Positions 7,876-17,524 of a stretch of 64,000 bases of DNA are shown here, piece by piece (position 1 is the first letter of the stretch; each line of letters begins with the position of its first letter). The position numbers and the translations under genes were made by a program. The notes under the pieces are model-generated. The model searched no databases and had not been told where the DNA came from. It was given only the letters and a program-made list of their open reading frames with translations. Source of the stretch: Clostridia bacterium (GTDB lineage: Bacteria; Bacillota; Clostridia; Oscillospirales; Acutalibacteraceae); NCBI GenBank assembly GCA_017428525.1, contig JAFRQQ010000002.1, positions 1 through 64,000 on the forward strand. Reading direction: 5' to 3'.

Positions 7876-8529
7876 ATGAAAAAAACATTCAGGCAACTGT
7901 TTGCCGCGCTGATTGCTTTCGCACTGCTGATCTGCGCGGCCGTTCCCGTCGGCGCAGAATCCGAACGCACGGATATTTCGGATTCCGTCCGAACGGACGT
8001 CCATCCGCTCTATGTGATCGACGATGTGACCCTGCTCGTCAACGGCAAAGAGGTGGATGCTTATCGCGAATATGTGAAGCTGTATTACAATGACGACGGA
8101 TTCATCAGCGCGCAGATCCCGGTGATCACGCTGATCGAGGCGCTGGGCGGCCGCGTCTTCTGGTACGGCGAAGGGAAGGCGGTCATTTTATATCGCGGCC
8201 ATCTGCTGTTTTTTGACAGTGCGAAAAAGACGCTTGTTGATCCGCTGATCTGGGACATCTTCGGATTCTCGTTCCTCAATCTTCTGGTGAACCCGTTTGC
8301 CGGCGGCGGTCCCGGGGTTTATGAAAATCTTTCGCTGCCGCAAGAATACATTTGCGGTCATGATGGGCTGCTTCTGCTCTGCGCCGCTGTGCTGAATGTC
8401 AGAATCATCAATGACGTTGACGCGGCAACGATTCGCGTGGAACTTCGGGAGCAGTCAGTGCTTGCCCGTTTCTTCGGTATTGCCTGGGAAACGATCCGCG
8501 ACCTGGCTGCCGACGATCTGCGTCTTTGA
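7876..8529 (+). CDS. Exported stalk-domain-like protein 1
   Basis: A 217-residue exported protein of unknown function. The signal peptide (1-27) is typical: KK-rich start, hydrophobic core, VGA cleavage region. The mature part contains VTLLVNGKEV, then IPVITLIEALGGRVFWYGEGKAVILY, which resembles the copper-amine-oxidase-N or stalk domain found in Firmicute cell-surface proteins; that domain does not imply copper binding. AAAGGAG precedes the ATG. It is followed after 91 bp by a paralogue, and both are downstream of operator-controlled promoter P1. Confidence 0.75.
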   Translation: MKKTFRQLFAALIAFALLICAAVPVGAESERTDISDSVRTDVHPLYVIDDVTLLVNGKEVDAYREYVKLYYNDDGFISAQIPVITLIEALGGRVFWYGEGKAVILYRGHLLFFDSAKKTLVDPLIWDIFGFSFLNLLVNPFAGGGPGVYENLSLPQEYICGHDGLLLLCAAVLNVRIINDVDAATIRVELREQSVLARFFGIAWETIRDLAADDLRL

Positions 8530-8620
8530 TTTGATCGGCAAATTCCGGCGGAGATCGCCCCCCCACGTTCCCTGCGACGAATCGTCACCTTCCCGAAAAA
8601 AATGAACGGAGGTTATAATT

Positions 8621-9220
8621 ATGAAACGTTATTTTTGCATCTTTTTATGCGCCTTCCTGCTGATTCCCGGGCTTGCGCTTCTCGCGCATGCCGAAGACAC
8701 GGGCGCACAGGCGTTCGTCCAAAAGCCCGCAAAGCTGACGGTGAGCGGAAAAGAAATTGAAACGGATCAAGCTGTGATGTATTATGATGACGCCGGGGAG
8801 ATGGTGTATTTCGATCTGCCTCTGATCGCAACGCTGCAGGCGCTCGGCGCGAAGGTGTTCTGGGTCAATGAAAGAAAAGCGCTCATTTTCTACGGCGGTT
8901 TTCTGCTTCAGCTGGATACGCAGAGCGGCGTGATCTATCTGCTTTCTCCGCAGCAGGATTATTTTTCCCTGACCGGCGGCGGACCGGCGTTTCCTTCGAC
9001 CAGAACGCAGATCGGTCAGGAGTATGTCATAGATGAACGTGCGGCGCAAAGTCTGTTTGTCTTTCTTGAGATCGGGTATTCCTGCGATGCGGAGAATGCA
9101 GCGATCTCAGTTGCACCGAAAGGAACGCATCCTGCGCTGTCGTATCTGCTGACTATCATGGCAGTCCTCATTCTGATGCCGTTTGCAGTGTTCAAAAACA
9201 TGGCGGTATCAAATGGATAA
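8621..9220 (+). CDS. Stalk-domain-like protein 2, membrane-anchored
   Basis: A 199-residue paralogue of the preceding protein. A signal peptide (1-24) is followed by the same stalk-like core (KLTVSGKEI, then LPLIATLQALGAKVFWVNERKALIFY). Unlike protein 1 it ends in a membrane helix (about 175-195) with a short polar tail, so it is probably anchored in the membrane facing out. The start has an ACGGAGG site. The pair could form one soluble and one anchored partner; that is inference. Function unknown. Confidence 0.75.
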   Translation: MKRYFCIFLCAFLLIPGLALLAHAEDTGAQAFVQKPAKLTVSGKEIETDQAVMYYDDAGEMVYFDLPLIATLQALGAKVFWVNERKALIFYGGFLLQLDTQSGVIYLLSPQQDYFSLTGGGPAFPSTRTQIGQEYVIDERAAQSLFVFLEIGYSCDAENAAISVAPKGTHPALSYLLTIMAVLILMPFAVFKNMAVSNG

Positions 9221-9248
9221 TTGAATCCTTTCCCCCCGAGATAAAAAC

Positions 9249-9285
9249 CGCGCTGCAGGCCGAAAAACCTGCAGCGCGTTCGCTT
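9249..9285. terminator. Terminator between convergent genes
   Basis: CGCGCTGCAGG (9249-9259) pairs with CCTGCAGCGCG (9268-9278); a T-rich tract follows on the plus strand, and an A-rich tract on the other side can serve the minus strand. The stem nearly copies 7352-7379. Confidence 0.8.
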
Positions 9286-9299
9286 TTGATTTTGATAGT

Positions 9300-10568
9300 T
9301 TATGCCACCAGGTTGGAGATGCCGAGCAGATTCGTCAGCTGCATCCAGACGTTGATCAGGCGGTATTCCAGCTCCGTCAGGAAGGAGAGGAAGCGGTATC
9401 TGAGCATGAAGTCGGCGTCGTCGCCCATGACGTCCTCATAGGTGTAAAACGCGGTTTCATAGGTGGTCGTGTCGCTTTCCTTCAGGTCGATCACGCGGAT
9501 GCCGCGGTAATCGGTCACGCCGTAGGAGGCAATCCCGCAGGTCGGCACGTTGATCCAGTCCATCGGGAACTCCGGATCGGCGTTCGGCACGATGTATTTG
9601 TTGACGTGGTCGTGGCCGGAAACGCAGGCGATCACGCCGCCCTGCGCCTTGAGCGCGTCGTATTCGCCGCCGTTATCCTCCGAGCAGGCCGGGGATTCGC
9701 CGAGGATGGAGCCCTCCTTCGCCGTGGCGGGCAGCTGATAATAGGTGCCGTGATAGTTGTAGGTGTGGCCGAAGGGCTTGTAGGTGGTCTTTTCCAGGCT
9801 GTTGTAGATCTCCGGCATGATGATGTGCTGGAAGGTGATGGAGTTGACGTTGCCGAGCTTTTCGGAGGTGGTCCGGTACCAGTTGAGCTGCTTTTCGCGC
9901 ACATGGTCGTAGCCGCCGTTGCCGTCCTTTGCGTAGGAGCCGGAATCGAAGATCCAGAGGTTGAATTTCACATTGTCGCTGCCGTCGGAGGCGTAGATCG
10001 GCACATTGTAGGTGCCGCAGTTTTCCAGCGCCTCGGTGTAGTGCACGCCGTCCACCCACAGATCCTCGTCGATCGAGAGGTTGCAGGCGTACTCGCTCAT
10101 GACCTTCATCTGGTCTTCCTTGGCGTAATCATTGCTCTGATCGTCGTGGTTGCCGAAGGTGATGGCCACCGGCGCGCCGTAGCCTTCATCATACATCTCC
10201 TGCAGCATCTCCATCACGTCGCGCAGACCCTGCTCGCCGCCCTCCGGCGTTTTCGTCCAGGAGCCGTAGATGTTGTCGCCGGTCAGGATGATGATATCCG
10301 GCTGCTGCGCCTTCACCGTGGTCTGAATGAACTGCTTCGTGATCGGGGAGAGGGTTTTGCCGTCCTGGATATCCGGCAGCAGCAGGATGCGGAAGCTGCC
10401 GTCCGTGCCGAACTGCAGGTGCGCGGCCTCGGCGGGGGTCTGACCGGATGTGCCGGCCGGGGGATCGGCGGGTTCTTCGATCTGCGCGGCAGTCACGCCG
10501 GGCAGGCAGGCCGTAAAGAGCAGCACCGCCGCAAGCAGCACGCAGAGGATTTTTCCGGATTGTTTCAT
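9300..10568 (-). CDS. Exported calcineurin-like metallophosphoesterase
   Basis: A 422-residue exported hydrolase of the purple-acid-phosphatase/calcineurin fold. Metal-ligand motifs appear in order: LPDIQD (about 60), LTGDN (about 95), FGNHDDQ (about 140) and VSGHDH (about 310). The N-terminus is a signal peptide; it could be type I, cut after the VTA region, or a lipoprotein at the Cys in LLFTAC, although Phe at -3 is not ideal. A linker rich in Pro/Thr follows. An AGGAG site precedes the ATG at 10568. Substrate unknown; related proteins act on phosphodiesters or sugar phosphates. Confidence 0.88.
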   Translation of the reverse strand: MKQSGKILCVLLAAVLLFTACLPGVTAAQIEEPADPPAGTSGQTPAEAAHLQFGTDGSFRILLLPDIQDGKTLSPITKQFIQTTVKAQQPDIIILTGDNIYGSWTKTPEGGEQGLRDVMEMLQEMYDEGYGAPVAITFGNHDDQSNDYAKEDQMKVMSEYACNLSIDEDLWVDGVHYTEALENCGTYNVPIYASDGSDNVKFNLWIFDSGSYAKDGNGGYDHVREKQLNWYRTTSEKLGNVNSITFQHIIMPEIYNSLEKTTYKPFGHTYNYHGTYYQLPATAKEGSILGESPACSEDNGGEYDALKAQGGVIACVSGHDHVNKYIVPNADPEFPMDWINVPTCGIASYGVTDYRGIRVIDLKESDTTTYETAFYTYEDVMGDDADFMLRYRFLSFLTELEYRLINVWMQLTNLLGISNLVA

Positions 10569-10605
10569 AGGGGAAGCTCCTTTCTGAAATGGATCTGTCA
10601 AGGGA

Positions 10606-10634
10606 ATGATAGCATAAAGGGCCGAAAAAAACAA
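10606..10634 (-). promoter_or_regulatory. Promoter of the metallophosphoesterase gene
   Basis: On the minus strand TTGTTT (10629-10634), 17 bp, TATCAT (10606-10611) with a TGC extension before the -10. It lies just past the end of the U32 peptidase gene. Confidence 0.6.
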
Positions 10635-10647
10635 GGACCGAAGCGAA

Positions 10648-12693
10648 TTATTCGACGCCTTTATAATATAGACCGCGGGTAAAAACGGCGGGCGGCGGCG
10701 TCGGCACGCGGCAGGCGCGCAGAGCGGCCGCGGTTTCCGCGGGGGTTTCCGTAGTGCAATAGACCAGATAATAGTCGATATTGCGCACCGCCGGCAGCCG
10801 GTCGGACAGCCACAGCGGGCGGGAGTTGAGCACCTGACTGCAGCCGTCGCCGCACACGACCGGGAAGGAGACGCCCATGCGGTCGGTCAGCGCGCTCTGT
10901 CCGCCGCAGGCGGCGCAGTCGAGCCGGGTGCGGATCGGGCAGTTGCGCGTGAGCATCAGCGGCAGGCGGCCGTAAACGAGCAGCCCGCGCGGCAGGGTCC
11001 CGCCGACGGCCTGCGCCGCCGTCAGCGTCAGCTCACAGGAGAGCAGACAGTCGACCGCGCCCAGACGCGCCGCTTCCTCCACGGCAAGGGTGTTGTAAAG
11101 ATTCATGCCGAAGCCGCAGGCAAAGGGGATTCCCGCGCGCTGCGCAACGGCAACGCCGTCCAGGTTGGAAGCGACGGCCAGCGCCAGGCCGGCGCCGCGC
11201 AGCAGCCGCAGACGTTCGGTGAAGCGGTCCGCGTTGGAAAACACGCCGGCAGGCAGCTCCGCCGCGGGCTCGACGCCCTGCGCCGCCAGATCTGCAACAA
11301 GATCCGGATCGACGGAGAGCGGCAGGATCACGCGGCGCACATCCGAGAGATCGTCGGGCAGCTGCGCCGCCGTGCGCACCCGCAGATGGATCGCGGGCGA
11401 GCCGGCCGCGTGCCGGTCGAAGCGGAAGGACGGCGCGGGGGCGATGGGCTTCGCCTCGGGCTGCAGCGCCGCTTCCAGCTTTGTCAGCGCCGCGCGCCGC
11501 AGCGCGTTCAGCGCCCCGGCGGAAAGGAACAGGCCGGGATCGAGCGCGAGGTTGATTGTATCGGCATAAAACGGCGTGCCGCCGCATTTTGAGAGCTGCG
11601 TGCGCAGCGCGTCCGCCGTGAGCGCTTTGGTCTGCGCAGGCGCAGGGGCGTCGCCCGTGACCGTGACGGCAGCGCCGCCGGCCTGCGCCGTGAGCGCTGC
11701 GGGCTGACCCGCCCGGATCCGACAGTCCAGCGTGACCGGACGGCCGGGCGTTTCCCGCGCATAGAGTGCGCTCAGCGAGGAGAGCACCGGCGCGGCGGCC
11801 GTGACGTCCTCCTTTTCCCGCACGCCGAACATCGCCGGTCCGCGGGCGTCTTTGTAGTAGCCGTCCGTAAAGCCCGAGCGGGAAAAGACCGCGCGCAGCG
11901 CGCTTGTCACGGCGGGGTCCTGCGTACCGGCCAGCGCGTTTTTGCAGGCGGTGACGGCGGCGGCAACGTATTCCGGGCGCTTCATGCGCCCTTCGATTTT
12001 AAAAGACGTGACGCCCGCCGCCAGCAGCGCAGGCAGATCCTCGATCAGGGAGAGATCCTTCAGGCTCAGCGCGTGACCCTGCCCGCCGTTGACGCCGAAG
12101 GGCAGACGGCAGGGCTGGGCGCACAGGCCGCGGTTGCCGCTGCGCCCGCCGAGCACGGCGCTCATCAGGCATTGACCGGAGACGCACATACACAGCGCCC
12201 CGTGCACAAAGCATTCCAGCGCGCAGGCGGTTTCGGCGCGCACGGCGCGGATTTCGTCGGCTGTCAGCTCGCGGGGCAGCACGGCCTGTGTGAAGCCGAG
12301 CGCTTCCAGCAGACGCACGCCGCCGCCGGTCTGCACGCTCATCTGTGTGGAGGCATGCAGGGGCATAGAAGAACAGACCCGTCGCGCAAGGGCGGCGAGT
12401 CCGAGATCCTGCACGATCAGGGCGTCCACGGCAGCGTCGCAGGCGCTTTGCAGGGCGGCATATGCGGTTGGCAGTTCGGCGTCGCCGACCAGCGTGTTGA
12501 GCGTGAGGAAGACCTTCACGCCCCGCGCGTGGCAATAGGCGACGGCGTCCCGCAGTTCTTCATCCGTAAAATTGGCTGCGTTGCGGCGGGCGTTGAGCGC
12601 CTTGCCGCCGAGATAGACGGCGTTTGCGCCGCAGCGCACGGCGGCCGTGACAGCCTCCGGGCTGCCGGCCGGCGCGAGGATTTCAGGCTGCAT
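10648..12693 (-). CDS. U32-family peptidase
   Basis: A 681-residue protein of the U32 family; relatives such as RlhA take part in 23S rRNA C2501 hydroxylation, others are collagenase-like. Residues 1-250 hold the barrel-like N-terminal half, starting EILAPAGSPEAV. The cysteine cluster ECFVHGALCMCVSGQC and GLCAQPCR (about 158-195) fits the conserved iron-sulphur or metal ligands, and SFKIEGRMK is a family motif. The C-terminal half matches the DUF3656-type extension. It overlaps zapA by one base (TGATG), and the U32-zapA order is common in Clostridia. The biochemical role here is inferred only from the family. Confidence 0.9.
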   Translation of the reverse strand: MQPEILAPAGSPEAVTAAVRCGANAVYLGGKALNARRNAANFTDEELRDAVAYCHARGVKVFLTLNTLVGDAELPTAYAALQSACDAAVDALIVQDLGLAALARRVCSSMPLHASTQMSVQTGGGVRLLEALGFTQAVLPRELTADEIRAVRAETACALECFVHGALCMCVSGQCLMSAVLGGRSGNRGLCAQPCRLPFGVNGGQGHALSLKDLSLIEDLPALLAAGVTSFKIEGRMKRPEYVAAAVTACKNALAGTQDPAVTSALRAVFSRSGFTDGYYKDARGPAMFGVREKEDVTAAAPVLSSLSALYARETPGRPVTLDCRIRAGQPAALTAQAGGAAVTVTGDAPAPAQTKALTADALRTQLSKCGGTPFYADTINLALDPGLFLSAGALNALRRAALTKLEAALQPEAKPIAPAPSFRFDRHAAGSPAIHLRVRTAAQLPDDLSDVRRVILPLSVDPDLVADLAAQGVEPAAELPAGVFSNADRFTERLRLLRGAGLALAVASNLDGVAVAQRAGIPFACGFGMNLYNTLAVEEAARLGAVDCLLSCELTLTAAQAVGGTLPRGLLVYGRLPLMLTRNCPIRTRLDCAACGGQSALTDRMGVSFPVVCGDGCSQVLNSRPLWLSDRLPAVRNIDYYLVYCTTETPAETAAALRACRVPTPPPAVFTRGLYYKGVE

Positions 12694-13028
12694 CAGCGGC
12701 CGGATTTCAGCGCGGCCAGCTCCTTGGCCAGGCGCTCCGCCTCCCGCTTGGAGATTTCGGCGTCGGTGCGCGCACGCGCCGCATCCTCAAGGTATTCCTG
12801 AATCTGAGAGCGCAGATGGTCGCCGGTATCCGCGGACTTTCTGGCAAGATCGGCATATTCCAGCGCGGTCACAATGGCGGCCTGCGTCACGGAAATGCGG
12901 GCGTTTTCGTGCACGAGCGTGCTGATTTTTTCATCCAGCTCCGCCGCGAGTGCCTCCACGTAATCCGGCGCGTCGTCGGTGCTGATGATGTATTCATCGC
13001 CCGCGATCATCAGTCTGAGTTTTTCCAT
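12693..13028 (-). CDS. zapA: Cell division protein ZapA
   Basis: A 111-residue cytosolic protein that bundles FtsZ filaments at midcell. The N-terminal globular head starts MEKLRLMIAGDEYIIST, and the C-terminal half (about 50-108) is a charged coiled coil typical of ZapA dimers. An AGGAGG site lies before the ATG. It is the first gene of a two-gene operon with the U32 peptidase. Confidence 0.88.
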   Translation of the reverse strand: MEKLRLMIAGDEYIISTDDAPDYVEALAAELDEKISTLVHENARISVTQAAIVTALEYADLARKSADTGDHLRSQIQEYLEDAARARTDAEISKREAERLAKELAALKSGR

Positions 13029-13093
13029 CGTGAATCCTCCTGTTTTTCGGGCAGCGCATGCGGCCGCGCCCCGGCTGCCCGGTTTCTATTATT

Positions 13094-13122
13094 ATTATAG
13101 CACAAATCGTTTGCGGAAAAAA
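13094..13122 (-). promoter_or_regulatory. Probable promoter of zapA-U32
   Basis: TATAAT on the minus strand (13094-13099) with a T-rich, weak -35 region at 13117-13122, about 65 bp upstream of zapA. Confidence 0.45.
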
Positions 13123-13149
13123 GAGATTCTTTGATTATTGCCGCGCCGC

Positions 13150-15672
13150 TTATGCGCAGGCCCGGCGCAGCGTGACGCCGTAAACATGCGGGATTTCCGT
13201 CGGCTGCCCGTTGAAGCGGTGCCGCCCGGTGTTGGTGAAGGTGACGGTATTTTCGCCCTGTGCCAGCGTCACATTGCAGGTCGCGGTCCGGACGGTCTGC
13301 CAGCTGGAGGTGTTGCGGCACCAGAGCTCCTGCGCATCGCCGTTGACCGTGACGGTCAGATACTGCTCGATCAGGTCGACGTTATAGCTGTGCACGCCGC
13401 GTTCCGCGTTGTTGGCATAGGCGACGGTCAGCCGGTAGTCCCCGGCGGCCGGTGCATGGACCGTGAAAGCCGCGCTGCCGCCGTCGCAGGAAATGCCGGT
13501 CAGGCAGACCCCGCGCGCGGTGTCTTCGAGCGTCGCCGGCGCGGTCAGCGCCATGTCGGCGGGCAGAACGGTTTCCGCATTGCCGGGCAAAGCGGCGGGG
13601 ACGGCCGTGCAGGCAACGCCGTCGCCCTGCAGCAAAAGCAGATTCAGCCCGCGCCGCAGCGCGATGCACGCCGTGCCGTCTGCCGACGTCTGACCGCGTG
13701 CGCCGTCCACGGTGAACGCGCAGGCACGGTCCGCCGTCAGCTGATAAAAGCCGTCGTCGGGCGCGACCGCCAGATAGGCCGTCGTGCCGGGTGCGGTGCG
13801 GTCGGCGTCGGGCAGCAGCGTCAGCGGCGCATTGTCAACATGCGGGGCAACGATCAGACTATCGACCACAAAGGTGCCGTCGAGATGCGCGAGCGTCAGC
13901 GTATGCGCGCCTTCGCGCAGCTGTTTCGTCACTGTCACCGTGTCCGTATATTCGCTGCGGATGGTGTTCGGCAGCGTCAGGACGGACGTTTCACCGTCGA
14001 GCGTGAGCAGCGCTTTGCCGTCGACGCGGTCATCCGGCGTGCGGCCGTCGTTGGCCTTGCCGTAGATGAATTTCAGATCATAAACGTCCTCGGACGATGA
14101 AAAGTTTACGGTTACGGCGTCGCCGTCGTTTTCCAGCCCGCCGACCATGCCGGCCTGCACGCCGGTGGTGGCGTAGGCGCTGTCATAGGTGTAGCAGTTG
14201 CCGGCACGTGCGCCGTTCTCAAACTCAATGCGCTGCGGCAGCGCGTCATTGTGAATCTCCGGCGCGCCGGTATCGGGCGTGACCGTGATATGATAGACCG
14301 CCGTCGGCTCCGGTTCCTGCAGTCGGATCTTCAGCCGCCCGGCGAAGGGCTGCGCCGTGTATTCCTCCAGCAGGATCGGCGCGCTGACCGCGCCGGTCAG
14401 GCCCTCAAACATCACATATTCGATCCGCACGCGCAGCTGCCTGCCGAGCTGCGTGCGGTTCAGATGCGTCAGCTGCAGGCAGGCTTGCGTGACCTCGCCG
14501 CCCGCGAGGATGTCGATCCGGTCGCGCGCCTCATTCAGCGACGCGAGCCCCGTCAGGCCGCGCTGGTGAAAGCGCTTGAAACCGTATTTGATCGTGTTTT
14601 CAAAATCCGCGTGCGTCACATCCAGCACATCGGTTTGCAGCCGCTGCCCCTCCAGATCGGCATACCAGCGGTAGAGCCACCAGTTGCTGTTGGGAACGGT
14701 CGCGTCGGCGGCGGTGTCGCAGAGATTGTCGGCCAGCCGCCAGAAGGCCGTGTTCGTATAGACGCCGGTCGTTTCGGCCGCCACGATATAGTTGAGCATT
14801 TTTGCAGGCGCGCCGCACTCCTCCATCGTGCCGATTTCGGTGACGATGATCGGCAGGGGATCGAGGCCGAGCGCCTGTTCCGTCGCCCGGTAGTCGTCAT
14901 AGTGATCCTGCCAGTAATAGGTGGAATCCGCCGCCAGCTCGTGATAGATCATCACGTCCGGCAGGCAGTCGTGCGCTTTGCAGTAGGTCAGAAACGCGCG
15001 GATATTCGCGCTGTCATAGACGCAGTTGCCCGGGCCGCCGATGCGGGCATCCGGCACAATGGCGCGCACGAAGCGGAAGGTTTCCTCCCAGGCGGCATAA
15101 AAACGCGCCTTCGCGGCGTCGTCAAACATCAGCCAGTCGGGATTCTCTTCATTCGGCGTGCCGAACCAGACGCCGTTGTCCATTTCGTTGAACAGACAAT
15201 AGACCAGCCGGTCGGCATAGGGCGTCTGCCCCAGCTGACGGACGGGCTCCGCGATGCGCGGCAGGAAATCCTCGCGCACAAAGGCTGCGCTGTCGTAGGC
15301 GCCCGCCCTGCGCAGGTCGCGGATCTTGCCTTCATCATAATACCAGGTGTCGTAAACGTCGTTGAGATAAACGGTGATATAGTCGCAGCTGTCGAGATTC
15401 TGCGCGACCTCGTCCACATCGCCGATCGGATGCTGCAGACCGCCGAGCACCTTCTGCGTCACGCTGGCAGGATCCAGGCTTTCGACCATCAGCGGGTCGG
15501 GAACGCCGGCCTGCGCGAGCCCGTAGAGAAAGCCAGAGGCGCGGCTCGTGACCGGCGCAACCGGCGCGGCGGCGTCAATTTTCAGCGTCGGCCGGAAGGC
15601 ATAGGGCAATCCGGGCAGCGCCAGCTGCAGCGCTGTCCACAGGCCGAGCAGCAGAGAAAACGGGCGGGGCAC
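13150..15672 (-). CDS. Exported GH39-like glycoside hydrolase with C-terminal binding modules
   Basis: An 840-residue exported enzyme of GH clan A. After a signal segment the (beta/alpha)8 domain shows NE in CLFNEMDNG (E163, acid/base) and TEIG in IIVTEIGTM (E279, nucleophile), the arrangement of GH39 xylosidases and their relatives. From about residue 450 beta-sandwich regions follow, including one like carbohydrate-binding module 6/35 (about 490-610). The start is GTG at 15672, with AAGGAGA 7 bp upstream; an upstream in-frame TTG has no site. It is the last gene of the gltX-glnS-GH127 run. Substrate unknown; arabino- or xylo-oligosaccharides fit the GH127 neighbour. Confidence 0.75.
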   Translation of the reverse strand: MPRPFSLLLGLWTALQLALPGLPYAFRPTLKIDAAAPVAPVTSRASGFLYGLAQAGVPDPLMVESLDPASVTQKVLGGLQHPIGDVDEVAQNLDSCDYITVYLNDVYDTWYYDEGKIRDLRRAGAYDSAAFVREDFLPRIAEPVRQLGQTPYADRLVYCLFNEMDNGVWFGTPNEENPDWLMFDDAAKARFYAAWEETFRFVRAIVPDARIGGPGNCVYDSANIRAFLTYCKAHDCLPDVMIYHELAADSTYYWQDHYDDYRATEQALGLDPLPIIVTEIGTMEECGAPAKMLNYIVAAETTGVYTNTAFWRLADNLCDTAADATVPNSNWWLYRWYADLEGQRLQTDVLDVTHADFENTIKYGFKRFHQRGLTGLASLNEARDRIDILAGGEVTQACLQLTHLNRTQLGRQLRVRIEYVMFEGLTGAVSAPILLEEYTAQPFAGRLKIRLQEPEPTAVYHITVTPDTGAPEIHNDALPQRIEFENGARAGNCYTYDSAYATTGVQAGMVGGLENDGDAVTVNFSSSEDVYDLKFIYGKANDGRTPDDRVDGKALLTLDGETSVLTLPNTIRSEYTDTVTVTKQLREGAHTLTLAHLDGTFVVDSLIVAPHVDNAPLTLLPDADRTAPGTTAYLAVAPDDGFYQLTADRACAFTVDGARGQTSADGTACIALRRGLNLLLLQGDGVACTAVPAALPGNAETVLPADMALTAPATLEDTARGVCLTGISCDGGSAAFTVHAPAAGDYRLTVAYANNAERGVHSYNVDLIEQYLTVTVNGDAQELWCRNTSSWQTVRTATCNVTLAQGENTVTFTNTGRHRFNGQPTEIPHVYGVTLRRACA

Positions 15673-15693
15673 GCAAGCATCTCCTTTCCGCAA

Positions 15694-17511
15694 TCAGATC
15701 CGGGTCCAGACCTGCATATCGCTTTCGCCGCGGTTGGCGAAGGCAAAATAGGGGATCATACGCAGCCTGCAGGGCTGCCGGTCGGGGGGATAGCGGGTGT
15801 AAAGCGCGGCGGCGGGCAGCTCCCGAAAGCCGTTGACCTCCAGCGCGGGGCAGCCGAGCGCAGCGTCCTGCGCGACCGTCGGCTGCAGGTCGGCGCTGAG
15901 CACCAATTGCCCGAGCGGCACGGCCTGATCGATCTGCTCCATGCAGTAGACCAGCGGGCCGCGGCAGACCGCCGCCTTGCCGCGGTCTGCGTGCACGCGC
16001 ACATCCGCCGCCATCAGCCGCGGGGTCAGATCGAGCGAAAGTGAGATCGTGACGTCGTCCGCCTCGACGGGCAGATAGGCATAGCCCGCGCGCACGTCGG
16101 CAGGCGCCTGCCCGTTGATCAGCGGCGCATCCGCCCAGCCCGGCAGACGCAGCGCCAGCGTTTTGCCGCGCAGCCCCTGCGCCCGCAGGCGGATCTCGCC
16201 CTCAAAGGGATAGCCGGTTGTCTGCGTGAGCGTCACGCCGTCAAACGCGGCCTTGCTTTCAAAATAGTGATGGACGAATACGGTTTGTTCGTCATAAGAA
16301 TACAGAAAATCGCCGATCGACGCGATCATCCGCGCGATATTCGGCGGGCAGCACGAGCAGCTGAAAACCTCCACGCGCTGCGTGAGCAGGGGATCGTCGC
16401 GGTGATACCAGTCCTTCTCAATGCGGTGCTGCTGCAGGTTGATTTCCAGCGGGTTGACATAGAAAAAGGCGTTGCCGCGCAGGGAAATGCCCGAGAGCAC
16501 GCCGTTGTAAATCGCGGTTTCGGCCGCGTCGGCATAGCGGCTGTCCGGCGCGAGCAGGCTCATGCGCCGCGCGAAGAACGCCAGGCCGATCGCAGCGCAG
16601 GTTTCGGCATAATCCACGTCGTTGGGCAGATCGTAATCCTCGGTGAAGCGCTCGCCGCGGGCGGCGGAGCCGATACCGCCGGTGAGATACATCCGGCGCT
16701 CCGTGATGTTGCGGAAAACCCGTTCGCAGGCTTTGCGCAGGGCGTCGTCCGCCGTCAGACGGGCAAGATCCGCCATCGCGCAGTAAAGATAGACCGCGCG
16801 TACGCTGTGGCCGATCGCTTCCGTGATGTCGCGCACGGGCCGGTCGGACTGATCGTAATCGTTGTTGTGGCCGCCGGCGATGTCCTTGGGCGAAACGCCG
16901 CGCTGATCGACGAAATAGCGGCTCATTTCCAGATACTGTTCGTCACCCGTCGTTTCCCAGAGCCGGACGAGCGCGAGCTCGATTTCCTCATGGCCGGGCG
17001 TTGAGAACGCCGCGCGGTCCTCCTCAATGAAGACCTTTTTGATATAGGCCATGTAATCCTGCATCAGGCGCAGGAAGCGGTCCTTGCCAGTGGCGCGGTA
17101 ATAGGCGATCGCCGCCTCGGTCAGATGACCGGCGCAGTAGAGCTCGTGATCGGTGCGGCGCTGAAACCGCTGCTCCGGTTCACAGACAGTGAAATAGATG
17201 TTGAAATAGCCGCAGGGGTCGCGGTGCAGCGCAATCAGCTCCACCACGCGGTCGATCACGGCCTCCAGCGCGGGATCGGACCGCTGCGCGAGCAGGTCGG
17301 CCGCCGCCTCGATCCATTTCGCGACGTCGGAATCCCAGAAGATATGCGGCTGCTTCGGGTCGCCCGCCTTCCAGCGGAATTCAAAGGCCTCGAAGCGGCC
17401 GGTTTCAGAGAACCGGTCGTAGACGGTCGGCAGCGTGACGGCCTGCAGCTTCTCCAGCCACTGCCCCCAGAAGCCGCCGAGGGTGACGCGGTCAAACGAA
17501 ACGGCTTTCAT
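15694..17511 (-). CDS. GH127-family (DUF1680) beta-L-arabinofuranosidase
   Basis: A 605-residue cytosolic glycosidase with no signal peptide. By alignment from memory to HypBA1 it retains the zinc site: Glu and Cys of YAETCAAIG and the C385-S-C387-C388 cluster in SCSCCPPN, where C387 would be the unusual cysteine nucleophile. The family removes L-arabinofuranose from arabinan- or extensin-derived oligosaccharides. The start at 17511 has a G-rich site. It lies 13 bp after a membrane protein gene and 21 bp before the GH39-like gene, so the two hydrolases probably act on the same glycan. Confidence 0.88.
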   Translation of the reverse strand: MKAVSFDRVTLGGFWGQWLEKLQAVTLPTVYDRFSETGRFEAFEFRWKAGDPKQPHIFWDSDVAKWIEAAADLLAQRSDPALEAVIDRVVELIALHRDPCGYFNIYFTVCEPEQRFQRRTDHELYCAGHLTEAAIAYYRATGKDRFLRLMQDYMAYIKKVFIEEDRAAFSTPGHEEIELALVRLWETTGDEQYLEMSRYFVDQRGVSPKDIAGGHNNDYDQSDRPVRDITEAIGHSVRAVYLYCAMADLARLTADDALRKACERVFRNITERRMYLTGGIGSAARGERFTEDYDLPNDVDYAETCAAIGLAFFARRMSLLAPDSRYADAAETAIYNGVLSGISLRGNAFFYVNPLEINLQQHRIEKDWYHRDDPLLTQRVEVFSCSCCPPNIARMIASIGDFLYSYDEQTVFVHHYFESKAAFDGVTLTQTTGYPFEGEIRLRAQGLRGKTLALRLPGWADAPLINGQAPADVRAGYAYLPVEADDVTISLSLDLTPRLMAADVRVHADRGKAAVCRGPLVYCMEQIDQAVPLGQLVLSADLQPTVAQDAALGCPALEVNGFRELPAAALYTRYPPDRQPCRLRMIPYFAFANRGESDMQVWTRI

Positions 17512-17524
17512 GCGCCCGCCCCCC

